DNA from: a virus
IMG/VR virus record: IMGVR_UViG_3300010158_000266
Span: 1 to 27,813 of that record
Length of the DNA stretch: 27,813 nt
Direction: 5' to 3' (one strand)
This document shows positions 14,911-23,885 of this stretch, one piece after another. Made by a program: the position numbers and the translations under genes. The notes under the pieces are model-generated. The model was given only the letters and a program-made list of their open reading frames with translations, had not been told where the DNA came from and made no database searches. Within the stretch, counting starts at the first letter, position 1. Each line of letters begins with the position of its first letter.

Positions 14911-17410
14911 TTTCGGTACAACTGCCAGCAGCATCTTCATCACAGCTGCTGATGCCAGGCAGAATCCCATACGCGAGAGAGTGGTCTTTGATGAGGGTAC
15001 AGCGATAAGCGCAGCAATACTTGAAGCTGTTCGCACAGGTTTCTACAATGCTCTGATCAATGGCGGCACTACCATGACGCAGAACTATGGCGTGACCGAG
15101 CAAGTATACGACATCAACGACAGCACCAGCACTTTTGAAGTGCCAAATCATCCTTGGAACACCGGAGATGAGGTTTTTGTAAACAGCACAGGTGAGCTAC
15201 CAAGCCCACTACAGCTAAACAACATATACTATGTAATCTTCGTGGATGCCAACAACATTAGGTTGGCTGCTAGCAAGCAGGCAGCCCTAGCAGCTAGACC
15301 GATAGCAATATCCATCAGCAGCGGATTGACCAGCATAGTGCTCACAGATGAGGGCAACGGTTATTCAGCAACACCAACTGTGACCATTACCGGTGGCAAC
15401 GCTACTGTGTCAGCCACAGCACAGGCATATCTAGCTCCCTATGGAGCCGTGAGCTACATCGTGGTCGGCAGCAATGGCACCGGTTATCACTATCCTCCCA
15501 CTGTAGAGATCGTTGGGCAGGGCAGCGGTGCTGTGGCAGGACCAGCATCTTTTGCTGCAGTCAGTGCCATAGTTAATCAATCTGGTATCAACTACGCCAT
15601 AGGTGACGTTCTCAGCATAGTGGGAGGTGTGGGCTCGCCAACCAAAGCCACGATAACAAGTGCTGATAACAACGGATCAGTGCAGGCAGTGGCGCTTTCT
15701 ATGCCTGGGCTGTACAGCACACTGCCGCAGCTTGGCAACGTGATGACCACTGTGTCACCGGGTGGTGGTACTGGTTGTACGCTTGATCTCAGCATGGGCA
15801 TAGGCACCATTGCTGTGGCCAGTACTGGACTGCAGTATACAGCTCCGCCGTTGGTAACCATAGCGGGTGGAGGCGGCACAGGAGCACAGGCTTACACTAC
15901 ACTATCAGCTGGCACGGTCAGTACCATAGGCGTGTCAGCACCTGGCACTGGATATGTGAGCCAACCTGCCATAGAAATCACCAGCGGCAGTGGAGCTTTG
16001 GCTACAGCATATCTGCAGCCAACCGGGGTGGGTGACATCAATATTTTGACCAACAGCGGTACATACACACAATCCCCAAGCATCACCATCACAGCAGTGG
16101 GATCTGGTGCGGCTGTGAGCGGAGTATTCATGCAGATACTCACAGCGACCCTGACCACAGGTGGTGCTGGCAGCCAATATGTGGTTGGTGATACGTTGAT
16201 AGTGTCTGGAGGCGAAGGTTCGGCCAGTGCCACCATCATAGTTAACCTAGTTGATGCTGCTGGTAGCATCGTAAACTTCACGCTGCTGACCAGCGGTTTG
16301 TACAGCATACTACCCGCCATGCAGGGCAACGCGGCATACGGTGGTAGCGGACAGGCCGCAGCTTTCAATCTCACAGCTGGGCTCAGCAGCGTGGTGCTAA
16401 GTTCAGGTGGGTCAAATTACACGCAGCCACCAACGGTGCTGATAGCAGCTCAAGATGGCGTTGGCACAGGAGCAGCAGCCTATACTCTGCTAGACAATGG
16501 AAGCGTGAGCAACGTAGTGATTACTTCTCCTGGCTTAGGATATGTGCAGGCACCAGAAGTAACCATAACCAGTGGCAGCGGTGCTACAGCATCTGCTAAC
16601 CTAGCAGTTACATCTGTGCAGTTTGTCAACGTGGGCAACGCAGGAAGCGGCTATACTACCGCACAGGTAAACTTCAGCAGCACATACGGCATGGGTGCAG
16701 AAGCCACTGCTGTGATATCTGGTGGTGCTATCAACAACATAATTGTCACCAACGGTGGTTATGGCTATACCAGCGCTCCGCAGGTGCAGATCACAGGCGA
16801 TGGTACCGGAGCTACAGCCACAGCTCAGCTGATGCCAACTGCGATAGCAAGCTTGACCATCACCAATCAAGGCATCAATTATACCAGCATTCCAAACGTG
16901 ACCGTGAGCGGATCAGCCACTGCCAACGTGAGCCTATACAGCACAGGCATACAGCAGATCGTGGTCACAAATGGTGGACAGGACTACAGCAACGTGCCGC
17001 AGGTAAATGTTATCGCTGGCGCAGGCGAGACAACGCAGCCGGTTCAACCAAGCACTACTACTGTGATTGGTTACAGCTTGGCCACCATAGCAATCACCGA
17101 TCAAGGTCAGGGATACCAAAGCATACCTACTATCACAGTCAGCGCTCCTCAGAACCTAGGGGGTAACATTGCTACAGCAACAGCTACCATAGGTTATGGT
17201 AGTGGTACCATGAGCGTTATCGGTTATCCTGCCAGCTATGATTACTTCCAAGTGTGGCAAGGCGGCAATGCGCTGGATCCAAACCAAACACGCCCCTATG
17301 CTGATCAGATGGGCACTATAATCAATTACTTCACTAATCTTGGTTATACCATACAGCAGCAGACCAATCCCAAAACCAATAGGACGTTCCAGTGGAACGT
17401 GCAGTGGTGA
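14900..17410 (+). CDS. Large beta-repeat fibre or tail protein
   Basis: The 836-residue protein has three zones. An N-terminal domain (about 1-135) contains RVVFDEGTAISAAILEAVRTGFYN. A long repetitive middle (about 140-770) is made of imperfect units built on G-x-x-Y-x-x-x-P-x-(hydrophobic)-x-I/V, such as GYGYTSAPQVQI and GLGYVQAPEVTI. The final domain of about 65 residues is aromatic and not repeated (DYFQVWQGGNALDPN and on). About 13 units fit the strict pattern, with degenerate ones between. This is typical of beta-rich phage fibres, and similar glycine-rich repeats occur in marine T4-like phages. Charge is low and there are almost no cysteines. Its exact place in the virion is not visible from sequence. 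It overlaps the preceding gene. Confidence 0.85.
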   Translation: MPTNFGTTASSIFITAADARQNPIRERVVFDEGTAISAAILEAVRTGFYNALINGGTTMTQNYGVTEQVYDINDSTSTFEVPNHPWNTGDEVFVNSTGELPSPLQLNNIYYVIFVDANNIRLAASKQAALAARPIAISISSGLTSIVLTDEGNGYSATPTVTITGGNATVSATAQAYLAPYGAVSYIVVGSNGTGYHYPPTVEIVGQGSGAVAGPASFAAVSAIVNQSGINYAIGDVLSIVGGVGSPTKATITSADNNGSVQAVALSMPGLYSTLPQLGNVMTTVSPGGGTGCTLDLSMGIGTIAVASTGLQYTAPPLVTIAGGGGTGAQAYTTLSAGTVSTIGVSAPGTGYVSQPAIEITSGSGALATAYLQPTGVGDINILTNSGTYTQSPSITITAVGSGAAVSGVFMQILTATLTTGGAGSQYVVGDTLIVSGGEGSASATIIVNLVDAAGSIVNFTLLTSGLYSILPAMQGNAAYGGSGQAAAFNLTAGLSSVVLSSGGSNYTQPPTVLIAAQDGVGTGAAAYTLLDNGSVSNVVITSPGLGYVQAPEVTITSGSGATASANLAVTSVQFVNVGNAGSGYTTAQVNFSSTYGMGAEATAVISGGAINNIIVTNGGYGYTSAPQVQITGDGTGATATAQLMPTAIASLTITNQGINYTSIPNVTVSGSATANVSLYSTGIQQIVVTNGGQDYSNVPQVNVIAGAGETTQPVQPSTTTVIGYSLATIAITDQGQGYQSIPTITVSAPQNLGGNIATATATIGYGSGTMSVIGYPASYDYFQVWQGGNALDPNQTRPYADQMGTIINYFTNLGYTIQQQTNPKTNRTFQWNVQW

Positions 17411-17414
17411 CGCT

Positions 17415-18248
17415 ATGAGAGCCTGGGAATTCATTGTTGAAGCTGATCAAACCTACATTGATCAGCTAAGATCATTGGTTGACCAAGGTTTCACTAGCAA
17501 TGACATCGCAGACAAATTCAATAAGCCTGTAGAAAAGATTAGATCAGACATCAAACGTCATTATCCTGACCGTGAGAAAAAATTCACTTTTGTGACACCT
17601 GATACCATAGAAACTCTCAAGAACCTATGGGATGAAGGTTGGCGCAGAGAAGAGATAGCTGAACTAATGGGACTGAAACTGCGCAGAATTGATCATCTGT
17701 TGTCTGCATACTATCCAAACAGGCCCAATAAACAATTCCAGAAACCGCAAACCACGCTGGGTACACCTGATGTCAAACGTGAGGTGGCAGATCTCTGGAG
17801 GTCGGGCATGAACTTGCGCGACATAGGTAAGAAATACGAAATAGATCATAGCACTGCACAGCAATGGATAGATGAGATTCTAGGGCAAGGTACAGTAAAG
17901 AAAGATGTGGAATTAAAGCGATCACAACCCGGTACTGATCATTTAGCTGGTAAGGTCACGCCGGAAATGCTAAAAACAATGCGATATCTATATCAACAAG
18001 GCACAAGCTTAACAGACATAAGCGATAAGCTAGGTAATGTTGTGGTACCACGCACCGTATTAGCAACTATGGTTAAACAGCCAGATTACGCACAACTTAG
18101 AGCAGACTGGGAAAAAAATCGGCAAAGAGTGGCACCTAAATTACCAGCTAATCGTAAGATATACCGAGCCGGAACTATAGATAATCGCCGCAGCAAAGGA
18201 CCTAGTAGCAAACATATGTACGGCGTGTTTACACCGAAGAAGATTTAA
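17415..18248 (+). CDS. Four tandem helix-turn-helix units behind a capsid-targeting-like leader
   Basis: The 277-residue protein begins MRAWEFIVEADQ, very close to the leader of T4 internal head proteins (MKTYQEFIAEA), with I7-V8-E9/A10 fitting a gp21-type cut. Four related HTH-like modules follow at about 13-51, 62-101, 117-157 and 183-224. Each has a first helix, a Gly turn, then a D/E-I-A or D-I-x pair and a recognition helix, for example LWDEGWRREEIAELMGLKLR. The units resemble Hin/homeodomain-like and GcrA-type tri-helical domains in general layout. The C-terminus (about 225-277) is basic. The start at 17415 is chosen over 17340 because the latter lies inside the fibre gene and hides the leader. 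Codon use is more AT-rich than in neighbours (many AAA, TTA and ATT), a sign of separate origin. A packaged DNA-binding protein is the best reading, as inference. Confidence 0.8.
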   Translation: MRAWEFIVEADQTYIDQLRSLVDQGFTSNDIADKFNKPVEKIRSDIKRHYPDREKKFTFVTPDTIETLKNLWDEGWRREEIAELMGLKLRRIDHLLSAYYPNRPNKQFQKPQTTLGTPDVKREVADLWRSGMNLRDIGKKYEIDHSTAQQWIDEILGQGTVKKDVELKRSQPGTDHLAGKVTPEMLKTMRYLYQQGTSLTDISDKLGNVVVPRTVLATMVKQPDYAQLRADWEKNRQRVAPKLPANRKIYRAGTIDNRRSKGPSSKHMYGVFTPKKI

Positions 18249-18249
18249 G

Positions 18250-18501
18250 ATGCGCAGCACTCTACATGGACCAGAAGCGTTCCTACTCAAGAGCAAGAAA
18301 CCTCACATACAAGCCTTGGTAGCCAGAGCTCACAGCATGAGCATAGAAGAGATAGATGCGCTTCCAGAAAAATCAGATGTCAAGCTTGGACTCAAGAACA
18401 TCAAGAAACAGGGTGATCAAGCACAGTCAGCTGCTCGAGCTGAATTATTGGCCGACATGATGATAGCCAAGTATCATCCGGAGCTGGCTAGACAAAGTTG
18501 A
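18250..18501 (+). CDS. Hypothetical small helical protein
   Basis: The 83-residue protein starts two bases after the multi-HTH gene ends. It is helical and charged, with segments such as IQALVARAHSMSIEEIDALP and SAARAELLADMMIAKYHPEL. No family is recognised. The codon use returns to that of the rest of the window. The ribosome binding site is weak, so translation probably depends on the upstream gene. Confidence 0.7.
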   Translation: MRSTLHGPEAFLLKSKKPHIQALVARAHSMSIEEIDALPEKSDVKLGLKNIKKQGDQAQSAARAELLADMMIAKYHPELARQS

Positions 18502-18540
18502 TGTTTGCTGCTAAACTTTATTTCCAATGGAGAGGCTCAG

Positions 18541-19224
18541 ATGATCAAGTTTAATCCCATATACACTTACAAGAAACTGGACAGGCAAGACGGCGGCGGA
18601 CAGGGCCGAGTGTATGTGGATGATGTGGGCAACAAGATCCCCAGCGTGACGACTATCCTCAGCAAGACCAAGGACATGACACATCTCATAGCGTGGAAGA
18701 AGCGCATAGGTGAGGACAAAGCCAAGCAGATCACTGAAGAATCAGCTGGACTTGGAACCACCATGCATGCTCATCTAGAAGCTTATGTGCTAGGTGAGCC
18801 ACGTCCTGGGGGCAACAACTATGGCAGGCTCATGGCAGAACGCATGGCTGATACCGTGATCGCAGAAGGTCTCATTGATGTGGATGAGGTATGGGGCGTT
18901 GAAAGCCATCTGTACTACGAGAACCTCTGGGCTGGTACCACTGACTTGGTTGGCATGTACATGGGTCGCCCGGCTATCATGGATTTCAAGACCACTATCA
19001 AGCCCAAGAAGCGCGAATGGGTTGAAGACTATCGACTACAGCTAGCAGCTTATGCCATGGCACACAATAACATACATAGCACCAACATTGATACCACCGT
19101 GGTGTTCATGGTCAGCCGAGAATGCGAGTTCCAGAAGTTCGTGTGGAGCGGGCACGAGTTTGAAGAAAGCACCATGCTGTGGAGCCAAAAAGTGGCTGAC
19201 TATTACGAGCGCTTCGTGTTCTAA
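18541..19224 (+). CDS. RecB/Cas4-like PD-(D/E)XK exonuclease
   Basis: The 227-residue protein shows the ordered motifs of RecB-type nucleases. G-T-T-M-H-A-H-L-E-A-Y lies at about 72-82 with the His/Glu pair, then the catalytic Asp D135 in TTDLVG, D148-F-K150 in AIMDFKTT, and the QLAAY motif at 167-171. Such enzymes degrade or process DNA ends. In T4-like phages they are probable partners of recombination and packaging functions. The start at 18541 follows a GGAGAGG ribosome binding site with five-base spacing. A TTG start 36 bases upstream, in the same frame, has no such signal and is not preferred. Confidence 0.9.
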   Translation: MIKFNPIYTYKKLDRQDGGGQGRVYVDDVGNKIPSVTTILSKTKDMTHLIAWKKRIGEDKAKQITEESAGLGTTMHAHLEAYVLGEPRPGGNNYGRLMAERMADTVIAEGLIDVDEVWGVESHLYYENLWAGTTDLVGMYMGRPAIMDFKTTIKPKKREWVEDYRLQLAAYAMAHNNIHSTNIDTTVVFMVSRECEFQKFVWSGHEFEESTMLWSQKVADYYERFVF

Positions 19225-19247
19225 GACAGATTGCTTCCGTGAGCTGC

Positions 19248-19255
19248 GATAAATA
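19248..19255 (+). promoter_or_regulatory. T4-late-type promoter for the tail spike gene
   Basis: GATAAATA, seven of eight matches to TATAAATA, is followed by TCCAGC. It lies 28 bases before the spike start codon. Confidence 0.65.
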
Positions 19256-19282
19256 TCCAGCATACACGGAGTAGATCTCAGG

Positions 19283-20821
19283 ATGGCGATCGTATCAATC
19301 AGCAGGTTACAGCAACGGCGAGGCCTATTCTCGGATCTCCCAACCAATCTATATGAGGGTGAATTTGGTTGGTGCTTAGACACGCGCCAGCTATTCATAG
19401 GCAACGGCAATACTTTCACTGGTAATAGCCAGATACTCAGCCAGTGGAGCCCCAATGATCAGATCATCACCCATGCTTACCAAGGTGACACGGGTATCAA
19501 TGCCACAGGTACCATACCTAGACAGCTGGGCAGCATACTAGATGACACTCTGAACGTCAAGGACTACGGAGCGGTAGGAGATGGGCTCACAGACGATACC
19601 ATAGCTATACAGAATGCCATAGCAGACGAATGGGCTCGCATCGCTAATCCTCCCGCAACAGCCCTAAGCAGCCGTAACATCATCTATTTTCCTGCTGGAA
19701 CATACTTGGTTTCGCAGTCAATCTTGCTGTATCCGTTTATTACTCTGCAGGGCGAAGGTATCTCACACACTGAGATAAGGCTGATGGCTGGGTCAACCGG
19801 ACCGGTGTTCCGCACCGCAGACAGTCTTGGACAGACTGACGCCAGCATAGGCACTAATGGTGCTGTGCTGCCAGAAGCTATAACCCTGCGATACATGACT
19901 ATAGATGGCAGCGCTGATTACACCACTGATGTGGTATTGCTACAGAGGTGCAACAATGTTAGCCTACAATACTGTGATATAGTCGGAGCTTACACAATTG
20001 GTGACAATCCAAACACCTACAAGGGTGGTGTGAACATCCAGAGCCTTGGAAATGCCGTGGTAACCTCCGACATAACCGTGGAAAATAGCACCATACAGCA
20101 CGTAAGCTATGGTCTAGCTTGTGGTGATCCGGTGCAGCGCATATTCGTCACGCAGAGCCAGATACGCAACTGTCACTATGGTATCAATCTCACTGGTGGT
20201 TACAATGGGCCAAGCTTCGTGCAGGCCAACCTCTGCGAATTCAAAAATATATCATCTCATGGAATCCGAGTTGAGACCTACAACACAGGTGTGGCTAGCC
20301 TTGGTAATTTCTATAACGATTGCGGCAGCAATATTGACAGCAATGCTGCGCTGTACTGGAGCGTAAACTCCGATGGATGTACCAGCGTTGGTGACATCTT
20401 CAGCAACCTCTACAGGAACGGTAGGATCAGAAACGGAAATCCAGCTAATTCGCTGGTCATTGACGCACAACAGACTGAGATACCAATTAATCAACCAACA
20501 CCCCTGTCATTCAGTCTACGACCCAACCAGATCAATTACGGTAGCAATGCTGTCTGGAGCGTACTTGGTATAGTAAGCCTGTTGACTGTGCAGATACAGT
20601 ATACCATAAGCATGGGAACCTATGTACGGACAGGTCAGATGCAGATCATAACGGACGGTCACACCGCCAAGCTCACTGATACCAGCACTGATCTCAATGC
20701 TGCTGCATCGGTGGTTTGGTCAGTGGGTTTGGTAGGAACCGATCTACAGCTGTTCTATACCACTAGCGGCACTGCTAGCACAGGCATAATGAAATACATC
20801 TACACAACGTGGCAGTACTGA
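19283..20821 (+). CDS. Tail spike or fibre with pectate-lyase-type beta-helix
   Basis: The 512-residue protein has a virion-attachment-like N-terminus (about 1-85). This contains RRGLFSDLPTNLYEGEFGWC, a sequence type found at the start of many phage fibres with tropism-determinant-like heads. It is followed by the hallmark VKDYGAVGDGLTDDTIAIQN (about 93-112) that opens the pectate lyase 3 right-handed beta-helix. Then come short hydrophobic/Asn-Gly rungs (for example IDGSADYTTDVVLL) up to about residue 390 and a separate C-terminal beta domain that could trimerise the protein. Such spikes bind or cut surface polysaccharide. The catalytic residues cannot be assigned from sequence alone, so depolymerase activity is an inference. 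It has its own late promoter. Confidence 0.85.
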   Translation: MAIVSISRLQQRRGLFSDLPTNLYEGEFGWCLDTRQLFIGNGNTFTGNSQILSQWSPNDQIITHAYQGDTGINATGTIPRQLGSILDDTLNVKDYGAVGDGLTDDTIAIQNAIADEWARIANPPATALSSRNIIYFPAGTYLVSQSILLYPFITLQGEGISHTEIRLMAGSTGPVFRTADSLGQTDASIGTNGAVLPEAITLRYMTIDGSADYTTDVVLLQRCNNVSLQYCDIVGAYTIGDNPNTYKGGVNIQSLGNAVVTSDITVENSTIQHVSYGLACGDPVQRIFVTQSQIRNCHYGINLTGGYNGPSFVQANLCEFKNISSHGIRVETYNTGVASLGNFYNDCGSNIDSNAALYWSVNSDGCTSVGDIFSNLYRNGRIRNGNPANSLVIDAQQTEIPINQPTPLSFSLRPNQINYGSNAVWSVLGIVSLLTVQIQYTISMGTYVRTGQMQIITDGHTAKLTDTSTDLNAAASVVWSVGLVGTDLQLFYTTSGTASTGIMKYIYTTWQY

Positions 20822-20830
20822 AAATCCACC

Positions 20831-21328
20831 ATGCATAATCCATTCCTGCTGCATCCGCAGCAGCTACAGAAGACTTGGAAGGACCTCCGGGCTGAGATAT
20901 CGACTGATCTGTCGCTGTCACAAAAGCTGTCATTGGTACAGAAATTCTGGAACCATGCACCGATAGGCTCTCCTTTCCTAGATTATCTTGACACTGGATC
21001 ATGGCCAGATCCCTGGAACCTAATAGATGCCAAGCACCTGGACATCAATTCCGTGGCACTTGGCATGTTTTATACCCTGTTGCTGAGCGACGACAGGTCT
21101 TGGACGGCAGATAGGCTCACTCTGTTTTTGATCAGGAACGGAGAACAATGCTGGGAACGATTGGTATGCATGGTCGATGACAGATGGCTGCTGAACTATG
21201 ACAGGCAGGCTGTGGTCGATGCTAGTGAAATGCCTAATATTACCTGCTTGCATACCTACAAATATGATAGGCATAAGCGCAAGATCGTAGAGACTGATCA
21301 CTACCATATGTCGCAGCTAGGCGCGTGA
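20831..21328 (+). CDS. Hypothetical protein following the tail spike
   Basis: The 165-residue protein starts nine bases after the spike gene and has an aromatic-rich globular composition (many Trp, Tyr, Leu and Asp). Examples are KFWNHAPIGSPFLDYLD and MFYTLLLSDDRSWTADRLTL. There is no signal peptide or membrane segment. I do not recognise the family. Its place directly behind a spike would suit a spike chaperone or attachment partner, but nothing in the sequence shows that. Confidence 0.7.
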   Translation: MHNPFLLHPQQLQKTWKDLRAEISTDLSLSQKLSLVQKFWNHAPIGSPFLDYLDTGSWPDPWNLIDAKHLDINSVALGMFYTLLLSDDRSWTADRLTLFLIRNGEQCWERLVCMVDDRWLLNYDRQAVVDASEMPNITCLHTYKYDRHKRKIVETDHYHMSQLGA

Positions 21329-21569
21329 AAACGCAAGATTGCAAACATGATTTCAATGAGATGTACCGACGTTTTGATGGTTAATGCTGGTATTCTGCCA
21401 TACCAATGAAAACCAGTATTATCAGGCATTTTCTACCATTTTATCAATAAAATCAATGTAAATGTAAGCTTGATCGTAGCATTTTGGGCACCGTCCAAAT
21501 GGTTAAATATACCTGTTGCTGAAAGCAGCAGTCCACCTTACAATAGCAGGGAAAGATAGAGAGATGATC
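21329..21569. other. Longest intergenic region, upstream of nrdA
   Basis: This stretch is visibly more AT-rich than its surroundings and has no convincing gene. It contains two perfect inverted repeats: TGGTAT-6-ATACCA at 21388-21405 and ATTTTAT-CA-ATAAAAT at 21438-21453. A late-type promoter core follows at 21502-21509 and a purine-rich leader before nrdA. A 5' extension of nrdA to 21516 in frame is possible but lacks a ribosome binding site. The inverted repeats are candidate regulator sites or weak terminators for the spike unit. Confidence 0.6.
21502..21509 (+). promoter_or_regulatory. Late-type promoter candidate for nrdA
   Basis: GTTAAATA carries the TAAATA core (six of eight to TATAAATA) and is followed by TACCTG, as in other late promoter candidates of the window. 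It lies about 60 bases before the preferred nrdA start. It is weaker than the others, and late control of a nucleotide-synthesis gene would be unusual. Confidence 0.4.
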
Positions 21570-23885
21570 ATGGCCACTTCACCCAAGAACGAGATACTAG
21601 TAACCAAGCGCAACGGGAACAAGGAGCCACTGAACATCGAGAAGCTACACAAGGTAGTTTTCTGGGCAACTGAGGGTATCCAGGGTGTCAGTGCCAGCGA
21701 AGTCGAGATCCGCAGCCAGATACAGTTCTATAATGGTATCAAGACGCAGGATCTACAGGAAACTCTGATCAAGGCTGCAGCTGATCTGATCAGCGAAGAG
21801 ACTCCCAACTATCAGTATGTGGCCGGGCGCTTGGTCAATTACCATCTGCGCAAGGAAGTCTATGGCAATTATAAGCCATGGCACATACTTGATCTCATCA
21901 AGAAGAACGTAGCTGATGGCTTTTACGATTCGCAGCTGTTGGAAGAATACACCGAAGGCGAATGGGACGTGATCAATCGTTTCATCGATCACGAGCGCGA
22001 TGCCAGCCTCACCTATGTGGCCATGGAACAGATGCGCGGCAAATACTTGGTACAGAATCGCGTGACCGGTGATATCAAAGAGACGCCGCAGATGGCCTAT
22101 GCGCTGATAGCAGCCACGCTGTTCATACGCCACGATAAGCCCGCTAGATTGAATGTAATCCGCGATTATTATGAAGCCATCAGCAAGCATGACATCAGCT
22201 TGCCCACACCTATCATGGCAGGCGTGCGCACGCCGCAGCGCCAGTTCAGCAGCTGCGTGTTGATAGAGACTGGTGACAGCTTAGACAGCATCAATGCCAC
22301 TGCCAGCGCAGTGGTCAAGTATGTGAGCCAAAAGGCTGGTATCGGCATCGGTGCTGGGTCTATTCGTGCTATTGGCAGTCCTATCAGGAACGGTGATGCC
22401 AGCCACACAGGCGTGGTACCTTTCTACAAGCTGTTCCAGGCAGCCACTCGTTCTTGCTCACAGGGCGGTGTGCGCAATGGAGCAGCTACTCTTTACTATC
22501 CAATCTGGCATCTAGAAGTTGAAGAGATGCTGGTGCTCAAGAACAATCGAGGCACCGAAGACAACAGAGTGCGACACATGGATTACGGCGTGCAGTTCAG
22601 CAAGCTGTTCTACGAGCGGTTGATACAAGGCGGAGACATCACGCTGTTCTCACCCAGCGATGTACCCGGATTGTATGATGCGTTCTTTGCTGATCAAGAC
22701 CGATTCCGTGTGCTGTACGAAGCAGCTGAAAAGAACAAGAAGCTGCGCAAGAAGACGGTCAAGGCCATTGATCTGTTCAGCAGCTTCATGCAGGAACGCA
22801 AGGACACAGGCCGCATCTATCTACAGAACGTGGACAATGCCAACCAACATGGCGCGTTCATCGAAAGCATTGCACCCATCAAGCAGAGCAATCTCTGTTC
22901 TGAGATTGACTTGCCAACCAAGCCCTTAAATGATCTCAACGATGAGCAAGGCGAGATCAGCCTCTGCACGCTGAGCGCCATCAACTGGGGTAACATACGC
23001 AGCCCTTCTGACTTTGAAAAGCCCTGCAAGCTGGCAGTGATGGCGCTGGACAATCTGCTTGATTATCAGACCTATCCAGTGAAGGCAGCATATCTCAGCA
23101 CCATGAACCGCCGTCCTCTGGGTGTTGGCATAATCAACTTTGCTTACTGGCTGGCCAAGAATGGCGTGAGCTACAGCGATCCCACGGCACTGCCTCTGGT
23201 AGATGAATACATGGAGGCCATGAGCTACTATCTGATCAAGGCCAGCGTAGATCTCGCACGTACCAAGGGTGCCTGTGCCAAGAGCGAAGAGACCAAGTAT
23301 GGCAATGGCATCGTGCCAATTGACACACGCAAGCGTGACATCGATGAGTTGGTACCGCATGTTGAGCGCATGCCCTGGGCAGAGCTGCGTGAAGATCTGC
23401 AGGTAGTAGGCATTCGCAACAGTACGCTGATGGCAGTGATGCCAGCAGAAACTTCAGCACAGATAGCCAATGCTACCAACGGCATAGAGCCGCCACGCAG
23501 CTTGATCAGCGTCAAGCAAAGCAAGCATGGTGTGCTCAAGCAGGTAGTCCCAGAGTTTCGCCGCTTAAAGAACAAGTACGAGCTGCTCTGGGATCAGAAG
23601 AGCCCAGAAGGCTATCTCAAGATATGCGCAGTGCTACAGAAGTACATCGACCAAGGCATATCGGTGAATACGAGTTACAATCCTCAGCATTATCAAGATG
23701 ATAAGATCCCACTTAGCGAGATGCTGGGCCACTTGTTGATGTTCTACAAGTATGGTGGAAAGCAGCTTTATTACTTCAACACCTATGATGGACAGGGTGA
23801 GATCAACGTCACTAAGATGATCTCAGATGACGTGTCTGAGTTGCCACCCATCAACGAAGCTGATTGCGATAGCTGCACCATCTAA
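21570..23885 (+). CDS. nrdA: Class Ia ribonucleoside-diphosphate reductase, large (alpha) subunit
   Basis: The 771-residue enzyme reduces ribonucleoside diphosphates to deoxy forms together with NrdB. An ATP-cone lies at about residues 8-95 (VTKRNGNKEPLNIEKLHKVV). The catalytic barrel includes C229 in QFSSCVLIETGDS, the radical-site motif NLCSEIDLP, LCTLSAINWG, and the substrate-loop segment SCSQGGVRNGAATLYYPIWH. The final CDSC pair is the thiol relay reduced by glutaredoxin, which is encoded downstream. The ATG at 21570 is preferred for its GAGAG element six bases upstream; 21564 is an alternative. The length is typical and there is no intein or frameshift. It sits before nrdB with 60 bases between. 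Confidence 0.97.
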   Translation: MATSPKNEILVTKRNGNKEPLNIEKLHKVVFWATEGIQGVSASEVEIRSQIQFYNGIKTQDLQETLIKAAADLISEETPNYQYVAGRLVNYHLRKEVYGNYKPWHILDLIKKNVADGFYDSQLLEEYTEGEWDVINRFIDHERDASLTYVAMEQMRGKYLVQNRVTGDIKETPQMAYALIAATLFIRHDKPARLNVIRDYYEAISKHDISLPTPIMAGVRTPQRQFSSCVLIETGDSLDSINATASAVVKYVSQKAGIGIGAGSIRAIGSPIRNGDASHTGVVPFYKLFQAATRSCSQGGVRNGAATLYYPIWHLEVEEMLVLKNNRGTEDNRVRHMDYGVQFSKLFYERLIQGGDITLFSPSDVPGLYDAFFADQDRFRVLYEAAEKNKKLRKKTVKAIDLFSSFMQERKDTGRIYLQNVDNANQHGAFIESIAPIKQSNLCSEIDLPTKPLNDLNDEQGEISLCTLSAINWGNIRSPSDFEKPCKLAVMALDNLLDYQTYPVKAAYLSTMNRRPLGVGIINFAYWLAKNGVSYSDPTALPLVDEYMEAMSYYLIKASVDLARTKGACAKSEETKYGNGIVPIDTRKRDIDELVPHVERMPWAELREDLQVVGIRNSTLMAVMPAETSAQIANATNGIEPPRSLISVKQSKHGVLKQVVPEFRRLKNKYELLWDQKSPEGYLKICAVLQKYIDQGISVNTSYNPQHYQDDKIPLSEMLGHLLMFYKYGGKQLYYFNTYDGQGEINVTKMISDDVSELPPINEADCDSCTI

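Noticed and set aside
17340-17414. Upstream start of the multi-HTH protein
   Set aside because: It lies within the end of the fibre gene in another frame. The ATG at 17415 gives the leader seen in other proteins and follows the fibre stop.
18505-18540. N-terminal extension of the nuclease from a TTG
   Set aside because: The ATG at 18541 has a GGAGAGG site at proper spacing, while the TTG has none and the added residues look like leader sequence.
21516-21569. N-terminal extension of NrdA
   Set aside because: The added residues are not typical of NrdA, and the purine-rich ribosome binding site fits the ATG at 21570. The late-type box would also be too close to the upstream start.
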